Notes: generated by a model from the sequence alone, not told the origin. A stretch of DNA of 64,000 nucleotides from Megalobrama amblycephala (GCF_018812025.1 NC_063058.1:15526797-15590796); one strand, 5' to 3'; shown: positions 47,383 to 59,540, counted from the first letter of the stretch. Numbers and translations are program-made.

Positions 47383-48117
47383 TTAAAGGGCTAGTTCACC
47401 CAAAAACGAAAAAACTGTCATTAATTACTCACCCTCATGTCGTTCTAAACCCGCAAGACCTTCGTTCACCTTCGGAACACAAATTAAGATATTTTTGATG
47501 AAATCCGAGAGGTATATGACTCGTCCCGGAGACAGCAATATAAATCACCACTTTCAAGGAATAGAAAGGTACTAAAGACAAAACAGTCGACGTGACTGTA
47601 GTGGTTCAACCTTAATTTTATAAAGTGATGAGAATACTTTTTTGTGCGCAAAAACAAAACAAAAATAACGTCTTTATTCAACAATCTCTTCTCTTTCCTG
47701 TCATTATCCTTAGGCAGGTGATGCAGTAAGCACAGTGAAGGCTTCAGTGTTTACGTCCGAATGCCGGCTCAGTATTGGCCAAAGCTGATCACGTGAGCAG
47801 CACGACGCATGCGTGTGATGCTGACGCAGGAGGCGGCCAATAATGAGTCGGCATTCTGACGTAGAATCTCGAGGCACTGAACGTAAACAATGCATGAGAA
47901 TGAAACAGAAGAAGAGAATGCTGAATAAAGTCATCATTTTTGTTTTGTTTTTGCGCACAAAAAGTATTCTCGTCACTTCATAAAATTAAGGTTGAACCAC
48001 CGCAGTCACGTCGACAGTTTTAACAATGTCTTTAGTACCTTTCTGGACCTTGAAAGTGTTGATTATATTGCGGTCTATGGACGAGTCATATACCTCTCGG
48101 ATTTCATCAAAAATATC
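47383..48117. mobile_element. TTAA-flanked foldback element, copy 3 (interrupted)
   Basis: It starts at TTAA with AGGGCTAGTTCACCCAAAAA. The right arm is complementary (GCGCACAAAAAGTATTCTCG, then ATTTCATCAAAAATATC). It stops at 48117, where the AGGTGC element is inserted in the arm's own TTAA. The remaining arm is not found downstream. Confidence 0.88.
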
Positions 48118-48545
48118 TTAAAGGTGCTGTAGAACATCTTTTTAAAAGATGTAATATAAGTCTAAGGTGTCCCCTGAATGTGTCTGTGAAGTTTCAGCTC
48201 AAAATACCCCATAGATTTTTTTTTATTCATTTTTTTAATTGCCTATTTTGGGGCATCATTAAATATGCGCCGATTCAGGCTGCGCAGCCCCTTTAAATCT
48301 CGTGTTCCCCTCCCCCGGAGCTCGTGCTTGCCTTAACCAGCATAAACAAAGTTTACACAGCTAATATAACCCTCAAAATGGATCTTTACAAAGTGTTCGT
48401 CATGCAGCATGTCTAATCGCGTAAGTATAACACCGACTGTTACGTAACAGTCGGGATCATTAATATGTATTACCCCAATATTTGCATATGCCAGCTCATG
48501 TTCAAGTCATTACACAAGGGCAGGACGTCTGGATGTCCAGAGCTG
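48118..48545. mobile_element. AGGTGC element, copy 3, nested in the foldback and truncated
   Basis: TTAA at 48118-48121 is followed by AGGTGCTGTAGAACATC and the shared TAAGTCTAAGGTGTCCCCTG. It can be followed to the ACACAAGGGCAGGACGTC region and then leaves the family consensus. No right end or second TTAA is recognised. Confidence 0.78.
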
Positions 48546-49292
48546 TCCCCAAATCATGTCCCCAAAATTTGATAACTTCTGAGGACACTTTTGTCCTTAA
48601 AATGTAGCTATGAACATTGCTTTGAAACTAAAGAACAAATCTAAATTCTTTGCAAATATGAAATACGGACTGAGAAGTCTCAGGTTTCAATGTTATTTTG
48701 ACAATTACCTTATTCGTAAATCGCTTTTTTCCTTACTTAGAAATAATTTTATGTCCCCAAAAAGGAGGTTGTGTCAAATTTTGGAGAAACCTTTCTACCT
48801 AAAGTGTAGCTATGAAACCTACACATTACTTTAAAACTAAAGAACAAATCTAAATATGAAATATGGACTGAGAAATCTCAGGTTTCAACGTTTGTTTGAC
48901 AACAAACGTAAGGGGAAAAAAACTCATTGCGAAACTGTTACGAAATTCAAATTCCAGCATGTCTAGAATAAAACATCAAACCCTAGAGCTAACGAAGAAC
49001 AGTGGCCAGAAACTGGAAAGCAGGCCTCGTCGTTCCACATCCAAAACTGAACTCCACCCAAGCTAGGCAACAAATCTCCACAGCTCTCACACACCCCTTC
49101 GATTCAACGCGAGAGAGAACTCTGGCATCTCAACAACGCTCCCGGCCAAGCCTAATCAATGCAATGTGACGGCACACGCAACTGTCAACAAGACAATCTG
49201 CAAAATTTACAGACAACACCGGCAAACAACAATTTTTAACAGACTTTCGAAAGGAACTCGAACACAACTACTACTTGTTTTCTGCTTCATAC
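48546..49292. other. intron downstream of the candidate alternative first exon: unique
   Basis: A phrase of about 60 bases around TATGGACTGAGAAATCTCAG is repeated at 48661 and 48858, so there is a small local duplication. Nothing else is seen. Confidence 0.5.
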
Positions 49293-49367
49293 CTTAATCA
49301 AAACCACATCCACGGACCTCTCGCTCTTTGCGCACAGGCTGTATCTTCGCCGGTGTCGCTCGTACAT
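49293..49367 (-). CDS. akap13: candidate alternative first exon of a short akap13 isoform
   Basis: An ATG (A at 49367, with A at -3) opens 25 codons that begin MYERHRRRYSLC and end VDVVLIK. They run straight into a good donor, TTAAG|GTATGA. The exon ends in phase 0. E5 (34556) starts in phase 0 and is open only in that phase, so the join is in frame. An in-frame TAA lies 42 bases upstream (49410-49412), so the exon cannot simply extend 5'. The minus strand upstream (about 49500-49720) is purine-rich and free of repeats, as a promoter region could be. AKAP13 is known to have short Brx/Lbc-type transcripts from internal promoters; that this is one of them is inference. RRYS is a PKA-type site. 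Confidence 0.6.
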
Positions 49368-49800
49368 CTTTTCCAGGGGTGAAGCGTCAAGGTGGTGAAG
49401 AAAGTGCCGTTATAGTCCAACATGAAGCCCGAGACTCGAGTTCCCAGTCAAGCTTTGGGAAAAATGAGCAACTCTCTGCACATCTGCACCATGAACCAGC
49501 CCCGTTCTCACTCTCCCTCCCTCCATTCTTCACACACTTCTTTCTCCCCTCCCTCTCTCCTTTTCCTTCTGCACACTCCCTCTCTTTTTCTGTCATTGGC
49601 TTTCCTTCTGCTCCTACTTTTTTGTTTTTGTTTTTTTTAAACAGACTCACCCAATCGCAGCTGCTCTTTTCCATTCCCCCTTCGCTCTTTCAATGCCTCT
49701 CATCTCACCGTTTCCATCCTACTCAATTTTCGGAGCAGAAAGCCTCATGTCTTTGCCAATGTGCATTATGGTGTGGTTGAACTCTGATCGCTTAATTGTG
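49368..49800 (-). promoter_or_regulatory. putative internal akap13 promoter / 5' UTR region
   Basis: This unique sequence lies directly 5' of the candidate first exon in gene orientation. It contains several CpGs, a long GA-rich run on the minus strand, and no transposon ends. No TATA box or start site can be fixed by eye. The call depends entirely on the first-exon hypothesis. Confidence 0.35.
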
Positions 49801-51135
49801 ACCAAAAAGGACGAGGTCGTCAAACACATTCACTGATCAGAGGAACATTTTCAGAGGGGTTTCATCCTTCAAACTGTTTGGAGAACAGTGGGGCGAGATT
49901 CCCAGGCTCCACCCAGCAAGATAAGGCTTTTCATCCAAGTAAACACCGATGATAATACAATCTTGATCTATGCTGTTCGTAATTCAAGCGAGACGTATAA
50001 AGTGTGATAAATCGCATTTAGCATTGCATTGGACGCAAGGGACCCTCAATCACTGCATCTGTATAGAAACATCAACCGACCAACAGCTGGAGCCATGGCA
50101 ACCGTTTCAAATGGCGAGAACTGCGGTCTGATGGGATTCACTGGGATTTAATGCAATTGAGGTGGTGCGAGAAACTCGGATTGGACTTCTGGAAAAGAAT
50201 CAGAAGTAAATAGCCTGGGTTCATTCAGTGCAAATACTCTAGAGATAAGAGTTCACATGCAAATACAAAGGTTCAGAGCTGCAATGGTTAACAAACTATT
50301 AAAATTTGTTTCTGTCAATTGAAATCAAGATAAAATAAAATAAAATTAAAAAAAAGATGAAAAACAAACTAAAAAGTTAAACGAAAATTAGAAAGTTGCC
50401 TCGGCAAGTATCTGAAATAGTAGCAATATTACTAAATCTTAAAGTGAAATAAAAAAAGCTAAATATATATAAAAACAAAAATAAACTAATGAAAATGACA
50501 AAAAAAAAAAAAAAAAAATCACATAAAATTACGCAATTAAAAAGAAGAAAGAAAAATACAAAAATAAAACTATTTCCAAATATAAATAAATACTAAATTG
50601 GAAAATAAATAATAGTAAAGCCACGGTCTCTAATAAATCATTGCACAATATAAAATCAATTTGTAATAATAAAGAGAAATTCAAATATTGCATTGCTAAA
50701 GACTGTTGACTTCATAACAGGTGTTATAGCATTATGACAAGTTATTGTCCCAGTGCATGCATGCCAAATTGTAATGTTTTTCCACTTTTGCTTGGGAGTT
50801 TCCATCCAACATAAAGTACGAGGGTGACACAGTGTGTGTCTATATAATTTTATATAAAAACACACAGACACACCTTGAGGATAAAAAAAAGCACCGTCAA
50901 TTAAAGTCTCATACATTATTCCATGTTTAGCATGACGTTCCTAACATGTACTTAGGAGAAACAGATATTCAGATAACCGTGTAGGTTGTCTTTACTGTGT
51001 TTTGTGTGTTTGTGCATGTGTGCATGTGATTATCCAGTGGAGGAGGGGATAATAGAAACAAGGGCTCTTTGTGGGGATCCCAGAGCATTATCTCTGCGTT
51101 TCACTCAAGACCACTCATCCAACATGAACTATGAT
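49801..51135. other. intron E4 to alternative exon: unique then A-rich
   Basis: The stretch 50300-50640 is A-rich low complexity. The remainder is unrecognised. Confidence 0.45.
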
Positions 51136-52425
51136 TTAAAGGAATAGTTTGACTAAAAATATAAGAAATTCTATCATTATTGACTCACCCTCGTGTCTAT
51201 TCTGTGAAATACAAGAATATACTTGATGCACTTTTCAATATAATAAAGACAAAAACGCCCCATAAAAGTGGCCCATATGGGTTGAGTGTCTTCTGAAAGC
51301 TTTATGAGTACTAGACTGACATTTGGCTGATAATACTGATGTTCATGAAAGCAGCAGCGATATACAATTCATGAATGAATCATTCCTTTGAGTCAGATCA
51401 TTAAATGAATCGGCAGAATCAATCCACAAAATCAGACTGAATGATTCGTTCACAAAGCTGATTTTGATATGGAAAAAACACAAATCAGTTGAGTTTGTTA
51501 TCATAGCAATTTGTTAGCATAACAAACTGGACTGAAGGATGTGTATTCTGTGTAATGTATTCTTTCATTCACCGCTGTAGAATTTTACCCAACTATGACG
51601 ACTTCCGCTTCGGAGAAACCCGGAAATGTGAAATGGGTCTATCGTGAGTTATAAAGTCAAAATTGCGAGATATAACGTCACATTTACGTGTTATAAAGTC
51701 AGAATTGCGAGAATTTATCTCAGAATTTTAATCGCAATTCTGAGATAAAAAAGCCAAAACTGCGAGTTTATAACACGCAATTGCGACTTTAAACAATTCT
51801 GACTTTAATTCACAACTGTGAGTTATAAAGTCAGAATTGCAAGTTATAAAATCAAAATTTTGAGTTAGAAAGTCAGAACTGCATGATATAAAGTTGCAAT
51901 TGCAAGTTATAGTCAGAATTGCGAGATATAAATTCACAATTGAGTTATAAAATCACAATTGCGAGTTATGAAATCAGAATTGTGATATAAAGCTGCAATT
52001 GCATTATAAAGTCAGTATTGCGAGTTTATATCTCAAAATATATTGTCACAATTCTGACTTTACTTCTCACAATTGTGATTTATATCTCGCAATTTTGACA
52101 TTACAACTCGCAATTGCGAGTTAGGCCTATATCATGTAAACTCACAATTATGAGATAAAAGTCGCAATTACCTTTTTTATTTTTTTAGTGGCAGAAACAA
52201 GCTTCAATAGTTTGTTACACAAAACCGTCCTGTTATTTCCGAAGAATATAGAGCACACTTTACATGGACCATTTTTATAAGACATTTAGGAATCTTTTGT
52301 TTAGTTTTGTAAATGCATTGAAAAGAGTGACCAAAATTTCTCCTTTTGTGTTCCACGGAAGAAAGTCATATGGGTTTGAATCAACATGAGGGTGAGTAAA
52401 TGACTTTTTGGATGAACTAACGCTG
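51136..52425. mobile_element. degenerate TTAA foldback enclosing an AATTGCGAG minisatellite
   Basis: The left end TTTAAAGGAATAGTTTGAC and TTGACTCACCCTCGTGTC (51134-51200) faces a decayed inverse, CAACATGAGGGTGAGTAAAT, near 52382. Between them, 51640-52205 is an array of GCGAGTTATAAAGTCAGAAT and AATTGCAAGTTATA units ending GGCAGAAACAAGCTTC. The same terminal phrase closes the array at 25450-26240. Confidence 0.7.
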
Positions 52426-54104
52426 GGAATGAGAGAACAAACAGAAGGAGGAAGACATGAAAAGGGTGAGCAGAAGCACAGAAATCGAGCGAGAACAATA
52501 CAAAGGAGTGTGTGTGGATTCAGACCAGCCTCAGTGGTGTCTTCAACCCTCCCACTCCACCAACACCAGCCCTTTGCTTTTCTTCAACATCACGCCATTC
52601 TTACACTTCACATTCCAGCACTTGAGAGGCAGCCTTTTCCCTTTTTCCAACACACTACACATTGGGTTTGTGTTTGTGTGCGTGTTTGTGAGTGTGCACA
52701 CTAAGGATCTGTTTCCCAGGGGCGGCTTGTGTGGTTTAATAGTTTAGATGTTTAGTGAAAAAGGAACTCCTTTAAGGGGGTTCCCACAATGCATCTGGCC
52801 TGCCGCACAAGCACAGATGAAAAGAGCCGAAGAAAGAAAGAGAGAATAGGCAGCCCTCATGCTGCTGGTGGCATATTGAGACCACAGTCTGTGCGTTTTG
52901 CCCTTGCTTCTCTCTCTAACACATATGTAGACTACTAGACAGCTCAATGCACATCTGGAAGGAGTTATATTGCATCCTAACACAAGAGGGAGCCACAGCA
53001 CTCTAGACACCACAGGATAAGTTAAAAACAACCAAACAACTTATTATCCATCATAAGTGCATGTTAATTTTTTTAATGAATCCAAAAAAATGAATCCTAA
53101 AGCATGTTCCTGGTCTTAATGTGAATGATTCAGTGGTGTAAGCAAAAAACAAAGCAGTGACAACATATGATAATGCTAATTATAATTACAGTCTCCTCTC
53201 TTAAATAAAGCCTCTTAAAAATAACAATCTTTAAAAACTTAAAAACTTATTAAATTAATCAACTAACCCCAAATGTAACATAAGTGAAGACTGAGCCTTT
53301 TGATATGGAAAAAACACAAATCAGTTGAGTTTGTTATCATAGCAATTTGTTAGCATAACAAACTGGATTGAAGGATGTAATCTCAGTTCGTATTTCCAAT
53401 CAGCCTTCATAAATTAAAATTACAGAAGCATTAAGTATGACAAAAGTTAAAATCACTACAAAAAAGATTCAAACCATTCATTATAAACTGTGAGCCAAGT
53501 TTAATACTGCCTAGCAAGCACCGCTAATAAGAAACTAGCTTTCTTGTGATCTTGACTAGCTAAAGCAAAGTCAGCATGCTAGAGCATAGTTAGGATGCTC
53601 TGTGAATGTGGCCCCTGCTCTTATCTCAAGAGTCTCTTAAGATAGAATGTTCCAGAGTGTAATTTCTTTCAAATGCTGACAATGTAGTTACACGACTCCA
53701 TGATGCAGTCCAAGTCTGCATGCCAGATGGCAGATAAGTGTAAAAGTAGCCTGTTTTTAGAGGCAACCAAGACAGAAGAGGTTACTTTGACAAGAGAAAG
53801 GTCAGGGGGGAGTAAAAATGATCAGACAATCAATAACTTCGTTAATTATTATTACTTAGTTCAAACAGGGTCCAAATACAACTTGAAGAATGGAGCTAAA
53901 GCAGGCTAATGGTTTAAAAACTGAGACTTAGCAATCTCTGTTAAATTATTTAAAGGAAAAAAAATCTTCACCTCAAACTGAATGAAAACCTATTATATAA
54001 CTCAGTAATGTCACTTACATTACTTGCTTGAGTCCACTACATCTACAACAAAAAGAATGCTAGCTACAACATGCTAGCAAAGACGTGCATCAGTTTCCAT
54101 TGCC
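52426..54104. other. intron E4 to alternative exon: unique
   Basis: A phrase around AACACAAATCAGTTGAGTTT is shared between 51477 and 53313, a local repeat of about 60 bases. No exon is seen. Confidence 0.5.
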
Positions 54105-54891
54105 TTAAAGGGTTAGTTCACCCAAAAATGAAAATTCTGTCATTTATTACTCACCCTCATGCCGTTCCACACCCGTAAGACCTTCGTTAATCTTCAGAAC
54201 ACAAATTAAGATATTTTAGTTGAAATCCGATAGCTTCCGTGAGGCCTCCATAGGGAGCAATGGACACTTCCTCTCTCAAGATCCATTAATGTACTAAAAA
54301 CACATTTAAATCAGTTCATGTGAGTACAGTGGTTCAATATTAATATTATAAAGCGACGAAAATATTTTTGGAGCGCCAAAAAAACAAAATAACAACTTAT
54401 TTAGTGATGGCCGGTTTCAAAACACTGCTTCATGAAGCATCGGAGCACAAATGAATCAGTGTGTCGAATCATGATTCAGATCGCGTGTCAAACTGCCAAC
54501 GGCTGAAATCACGTGACTTTGGCGCTCCGAACAGCAGATTCGACACACTGATTCATCTGTGCTCCGATGCTTTTGAAACCGGCCATCACTAAATAAGTCT
54601 TTATTTTGTTTTGTTTTTTGGCGCTCCAAAAATATTCTCGTCACTTTATAATATTAATATTGAACCACTGTTCTCACATGATCTGATTTAAATATGTTTT
54701 TAGTACCTTTATGGATCTTGAGAGAGGAAGTGTCCATTGCTCCCTATGGAGGCCTCACGGAGCTATCGGATTTCAACTAAAATATCTTAATTTGTGTTCT
54801 GAAGATTAACGAAGGTCTTACGGGTGTGGAACGGCATGAGGGTGAGTAATAAATGACAGAATTTTCATTTTTGGTTGAACTAACCCTTTAA
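54105..54891. mobile_element. TTAA-flanked foldback element, copy 4 (complete)
   Basis: TTAA stands at both edges (54105-54108, 54888-54891). The arms GGGTTAGTTCACCCAAAAAT and ATTTTTGGTTGAACTAACCC pair almost base for base along most of the element, including TGAGGCCTCCATAGGGAGCA and its complement near the right arm. The loop is short. Confidence 0.92.
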
Positions 54892-55072
54892 GGCCCATTC
54901 ACACCAAGAAAGATAACTATAAAAGTTAACTATAACAAAAACTACATTAGCGTCCACACCATCAGACGATAATGTTCAGTTTATTACAAGCGTGCACTGC
55001 AGTTTTGTCGTGCGCCTCTTTAAAGTCAGGTGGATTCTGATTGGCTGTCAATGTTTTTTATTGTTCATCAGC

Positions 55073-55104
<32 letters not shown>
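54892..55104. repeat. MITE fragment and poly-A run
   Basis: AGGCCCATTCACACCAAGAAAG with AACTATAAAAGTTAACTATA matches the left half of a known fish MITE type (from memory). It abuts copy 4 exactly and ends at a poly-A run of about 31 (55074-55104). Confidence 0.65.
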
Positions 55105-55105
<1 letters not shown>

Positions 55106-55779
55106 ATTCTCAAAGTGATTCCTCAACAATAGATTTAGATCATATCAGGTACTCCAAAACCGAATTGGGAGGCACAGGAAGCAGCCATAACAATATGGAT
55201 TCCCACAGGAAGATGATAAAATAAACAACTGAAGTTAGCGATATGGAGAACACTTCTAATCAACGACTTCCAAAGAATGAAGATAGACATCTCGCTTTAT
55301 CACTCTTGCTAGCCTGCATAAATGAGCCATCACATCTTGCCTTCCACCCTCCAAGTATTCTTGCCGCTGATATCATCCCCTCTGACACACAACTGGGAAA
55401 AAAGTGTTTAGGGTGATGTCATATTTCCTCCATGAGAAAAGGACAGCACGCACACACAACTACAGTGTGAGCTGCAGGGTGGCAGCGTTCCCATATCTGC
55501 CAGTTTGACCTTACGAGAGAGAGTTCAGCATTTCCAACTCAGACCTGCGTCAGAAGACTTAGCAACCAGGCGGAGAAATCAGATTTACGACGGAAGGTCA
55601 GGTTGAATACATCCCTCAATATCTGGTCAGTGGAGTCTTTCGGGAAACTACCACCTTCCTAGCTACTGAGAATTCAGGGTGGCTGGAAGCAAATGCTGAG
55701 TGACTCATACCTAGAGGTCTAAATGTTACTGATTTATTTACTGGATGGCAGATTGAGGATAATATCCAAGGATACTCAC
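55105..55779. other. intron just downstream of E4: unique
   Basis: No exon or repeat is recognised. Confidence 0.45.
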
Positions 55780-55853
55780 CACTTCGGAATTCGCCATGTC
55801 TGCTAAGGAGTCTTGGGGTCCGTCCACCGCATCCTCTGCTAAAGTGCTGTCAT
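55780..55853 (-). CDS. akap13: akap13 exon E4: short acidic linker
   Basis: A 74-base exon reading DSTLAEDAVDGPQDSLAD then MANSEV. The acceptor is CACCTCACAG|AT and the donor GAAGTG|GTGAGT. Two bases complete the codon started by the last G of E3, and the exon ends in phase 0. Sequence similarity to the mammalian gene is weak because this stretch is low-complexity and acidic. The call rests on the splice sites, the exact phase fit and the position. Confidence 0.75.
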
Positions 55854-56899
55854 CTGTGAGGTGGAATCAAGGCAAAAGACATTTATAATTTGGAACTGAG
55901 AGAAGGACGAAACACTTATTTGCATTGCCATTTTGTGAAACTTGCTGAAGATGATGAGGCTAGTTTTTCATGTATGAGCAACAAAATGTTTCATTTGTAT
56001 AAGACCCACAGAGTTTCAGGGAAAATCACATGCGTGACTTTTAACTGAAACTTCCCAAAATCAATAAGTCATTCATTAACTCAGCTGCTGATTCATGTCT
56101 GAGGACTGAACATTTCAGTGGCGTAGGTATATTCGTTTACTTAAAAATGAACAAATCAGGATAAGACTGACCAATCAGATGTGTTATTGACCAATACAGC
56201 AATATAGCATTTGATCAAAGGAAGTGACTTATTCCTCCATTTCAATTGAGATCAGCAACTCCATGAATGTGATATAAATAACACATACAGTAAGCAAGCA
56301 GCTATTAGTAGAACAATGCCGAATTCTCATCTATGTGGAAAAGAGCTGGGCGTCTACCTTGACAATCTTTCAACTGTTTTCATTCTGTGATGTGAGGCAG
56401 AGGTGACATCACCAAGTTGCCAGGATACAATGTGCTGCAAATACACATTGTCGTTTGCAAACACTCCCTATTAACACAGTTACCTGAATGGCAATAAAGG
56501 TTTTTCCCTTCCAGATGGAAACCTAAACCACTGATCAATCAAAACCAAATAGCTTTGTTTCAACTGACAGAATTTTGACTGAATGTTACTAAAAATATCA
56601 ATATCTGAATACATATATATATTCTGTAAGGCAAACACCATTGCATTCACAATCACACATAAAAAGTATGTCGGAATACAGTAAAGCTAATGATAAATTA
56701 GCTTCAGCTGTGAACAATGTGACTAGAATGGCATGAAAAACAAACTTCATTTACCATCAGCACAAAGTTCAAGATCAATTCAAACAGCTGTTACATAGGA
56801 TGATGGTAAAAAGTAGAGTTAATAGCATCAGATTCCCTAAAATAACTGTTTAAACAATCTATATCGGCATCAGCAGAGTGATAAATAAAAACGCATTAC
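55854..56899. other. intron E3/E4: unique
   Basis: AT-rich, no repeat or exon recognised. Confidence 0.5.
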
Positions 56900-59216
56900 C
56901 TGTCATTTGTTCCACATGCAGTTCCTCAGCATGTTGCCGTACAGTTTCACTGTGCTCCATCAAATTAACAAGCATATCTTGATGTAATCCATTCAGGCTG
57001 TCAGGTGTGTCTGAAGGCTGCACTTCCTCAGACAAATCATTGTCTATATCCACTGGGGAAGTGTGTTCCAAATCCTGGTGCAATCCACTATTAATATCCA
57101 AAGGGGAAGTAAGCTCAGCTGTTGAGGACGAGGCATTGAGTGGGTCAGACATGGAGGAACTCTCCAGAGCAGAACCACTGTTAGTGTCCATGGGAGAAGA
57201 CGGGCTGTCCCCAGAGACAGTCGTCTCACTAATTTCGGTAGTCACGTCGACACATTCTTCCCCATCGGGAATTGCAGCACAGATCTTTACTCCATCAGCG
57301 AAGGGGCTCTCAGAAGATCGGCTGTCTTCACTTTCTGTTAGGAGTGAGGCACAAGACGGGTCTAGGCCATTCACACATTCAACAGTAGGTTCTGATGGTG
57401 TATGCGCACTCTCCTCGGAAGATTCTGCATTGGATTCAGCACAATCATTGTGTGTGATTTCCGATGGATCAGGGAGATCGCTCAGTGTTTCCTGTAAAGT
57501 GGAGTCAATTTCCCTTTCCTGTACAGGTTCCTCTGGAGCAACATCCTTAACTAGAACCGTTGGTTCCCCTGGCTCACAAATTTGATTTTCTTTTATGGTA
57601 AGTCTCGAATATTCCTCAGGAATTTTCTCCACCAGTTTGGACATAGAGTCTGGCTGAGCAAATGCTTCAGATGCCTCTTCTCCTAACAGTGCTCCTACAA
57701 TTATATCACCTCCAGAATGTTCAGAAGATAGTATTGTAGACACATCCTGTTGTAAATCAGTTCCAATAATGACTTCGGAGTCAGCTGGCAGAGAAGGTTC
57801 ATCAGAAGGATTTGATTTGTCATCCAACTCCGAAACAACAATGTCCTCAATAGATTCCGGATCCCCAATGAGCTCTTTAGGGTCTTGTATCGTCTCATTA
57901 GGGGCTACCTCCTCTTTGCTGTCATCAGGTAGAGACCCTTCAATCTGGCAAGTTAAAACCTCCACAGTAATGCCAACGGAAACCTCTGCTATTGCATTAA
58001 CGTCACAAGCTGTGTCATTCAACAAAAATTCCTGACAATCTGATGCAGTTTCTGAAGATTGTGTGACTTGGTGTGGCTGTTGAAAACTTTCTGTAGTCTC
58101 AGACAAGGCATCCACAGCTGGACCTTCATAAGAGGAAGTCTCAGGAACGGGTGAGAGTCCTCGTCTAACCTTATGTACCGGTGCCGGTGCCATGTTTGGC
58201 CGGAGATTTGACGATACCAAAGAATCTTCCTCTAAAATGTTAAATACAGAGTTCTGCTTTATGCTAGCGTCATCTGCAACCAAACCAAAAACTGACTCAG
58301 TGTTGCCTTTGGTGTGTTCGTTAAGATTTCCTGTCTCTGTCTCTAGGGTACCTTGTGGCTTGTCAACCCCAAGAGAAATAACAGTTTCATCGTTTCGTAC
58401 AGGCGAGGTAACTTCTGAATTTACCTGAATTAAAGTCAATTTAGCTTCATCTGTTCTCACCGAGCATTCTGTAGGCAGCTTGGATTCGATCTCGTTGTCG
58501 CGCTGACCGCTTTCCTCTGGATCACGGGAAGAAAATTCTGAAGAGTTTAAGCCTATTTCCTGGCTGCTACTCGTCTCCCCTTCCCTTTCCTCTGGTAAGT
58601 CCCCTCGCCAACAAAGGTTTGTACTCCCCTCGCTCTCCTCCTCTCTTTGTGAAGGCTGACTAGTTTCCGTGGGGAGGAGACCCTGAGATTGTGCGTGGCC
58701 CATGTCTTGGGACTCAAGGTTGCCAGATTGAGCGTTATAGTCTGTTTCAGTCTCTGAACTCCTCTGGCAAGTCTCCTGCACTTCTTCGTTCCCTTTATCA
58801 GGCTGTGAAGCAGCCCCCTGCTTGGCACTGATTACGCAGAGCTCTATATCAGCTTCCTCCCACTGATTTCCACAGGAAGGGGCACTGAAAGTCACAGAAT
58901 CGCTTTCTACCCGCCGCTGCAAACAGTCAGTTTTATCTGAAGCCTTTCCAGTATCCCCTACAGCTGGCAGTTCAGGCTCCACCTCAAAGTCCTGCGATTG
59001 GACATGATCTCCTGTGCCGTTTTGACGAAGACACAATCCATCCTCAACGGCAGAGCTGTTTAAAAGTGATTGGCAGGTTTCTTCTTGTTCAGAGTTGGGT
59101 TCCTGACGCTGAGGCTCCAGTGTGTTGGGCGGTAGGCAGTCAGCAGTTTCTGTGCTATCACTTGAGTCCCTGTTAAGAATCAGCAGTGCTGGCTTATGCT
59201 GTGTCAGAGGATCTTC
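56900..59216 (-). CDS. akap13: akap13 exon E3: giant acidic Ser/Thr-rich exon
   Basis: One open exon of 2317 bases (772 codons plus one base), starting QEDPLTQHKPALL at acceptor TTTATTCAG|GAAG and ending HVEQMT at donor ACAG|GTAATG. It is rich in E, S, D and T with no folded-domain signature, as expected for the single huge exon of AKAP13. It is roughly half the length I recall for the human exon, which is about 1500 codons. In mammals this exon carries the PKA-RII docking helix. I looked for an amphipathic helix of that type and found no convincing one; the only helix-like stretch is near the C-terminal end (DMLVNLMEHSETVRQHAEEL). Near that end a motif recurs three times: SSPMDTNSG, TSPLDINSG and TSPVDIDND. 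Confidence 0.93.
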
Positions 59217-59540
59217 CTGAATAAACAAAGTTCAAAAATAGCTATTAAATAAAGCAGAACGCCTTATACAGTCCTCATTAAAACTGACATTAAACATTCA
59301 CCCAGAGAAAGCGAGCAAGAGTGCGTGCACAGAGAGCGAGAAAGACAGAAATTAGTCTGTGATCTGCATTTAGTCACTTCCTTTAGTCACAGATAGCAAC
59401 CTCCTGCAGATTTCTAGCACAAAAACAAACAAACCCTGCTGATCGTACCCAGCTGGAAATATCACTGTGATCTTAAAGTTGCAGAGCAAGAAAATAAGAC
59501 CCACCTACTGCCACGGAGGACTCCCAAATCACTGACTCAC
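59217..59540. other. intron E2/E3: short, unique
   Basis: A 324-base intron holding only splice signals, as far as can be seen. Confidence 0.6.

Noticed and set aside
57007..57585. 192-codon plus-strand frame opposite E3
   Set aside because: It is the antisense shadow of the large akap13 exon.
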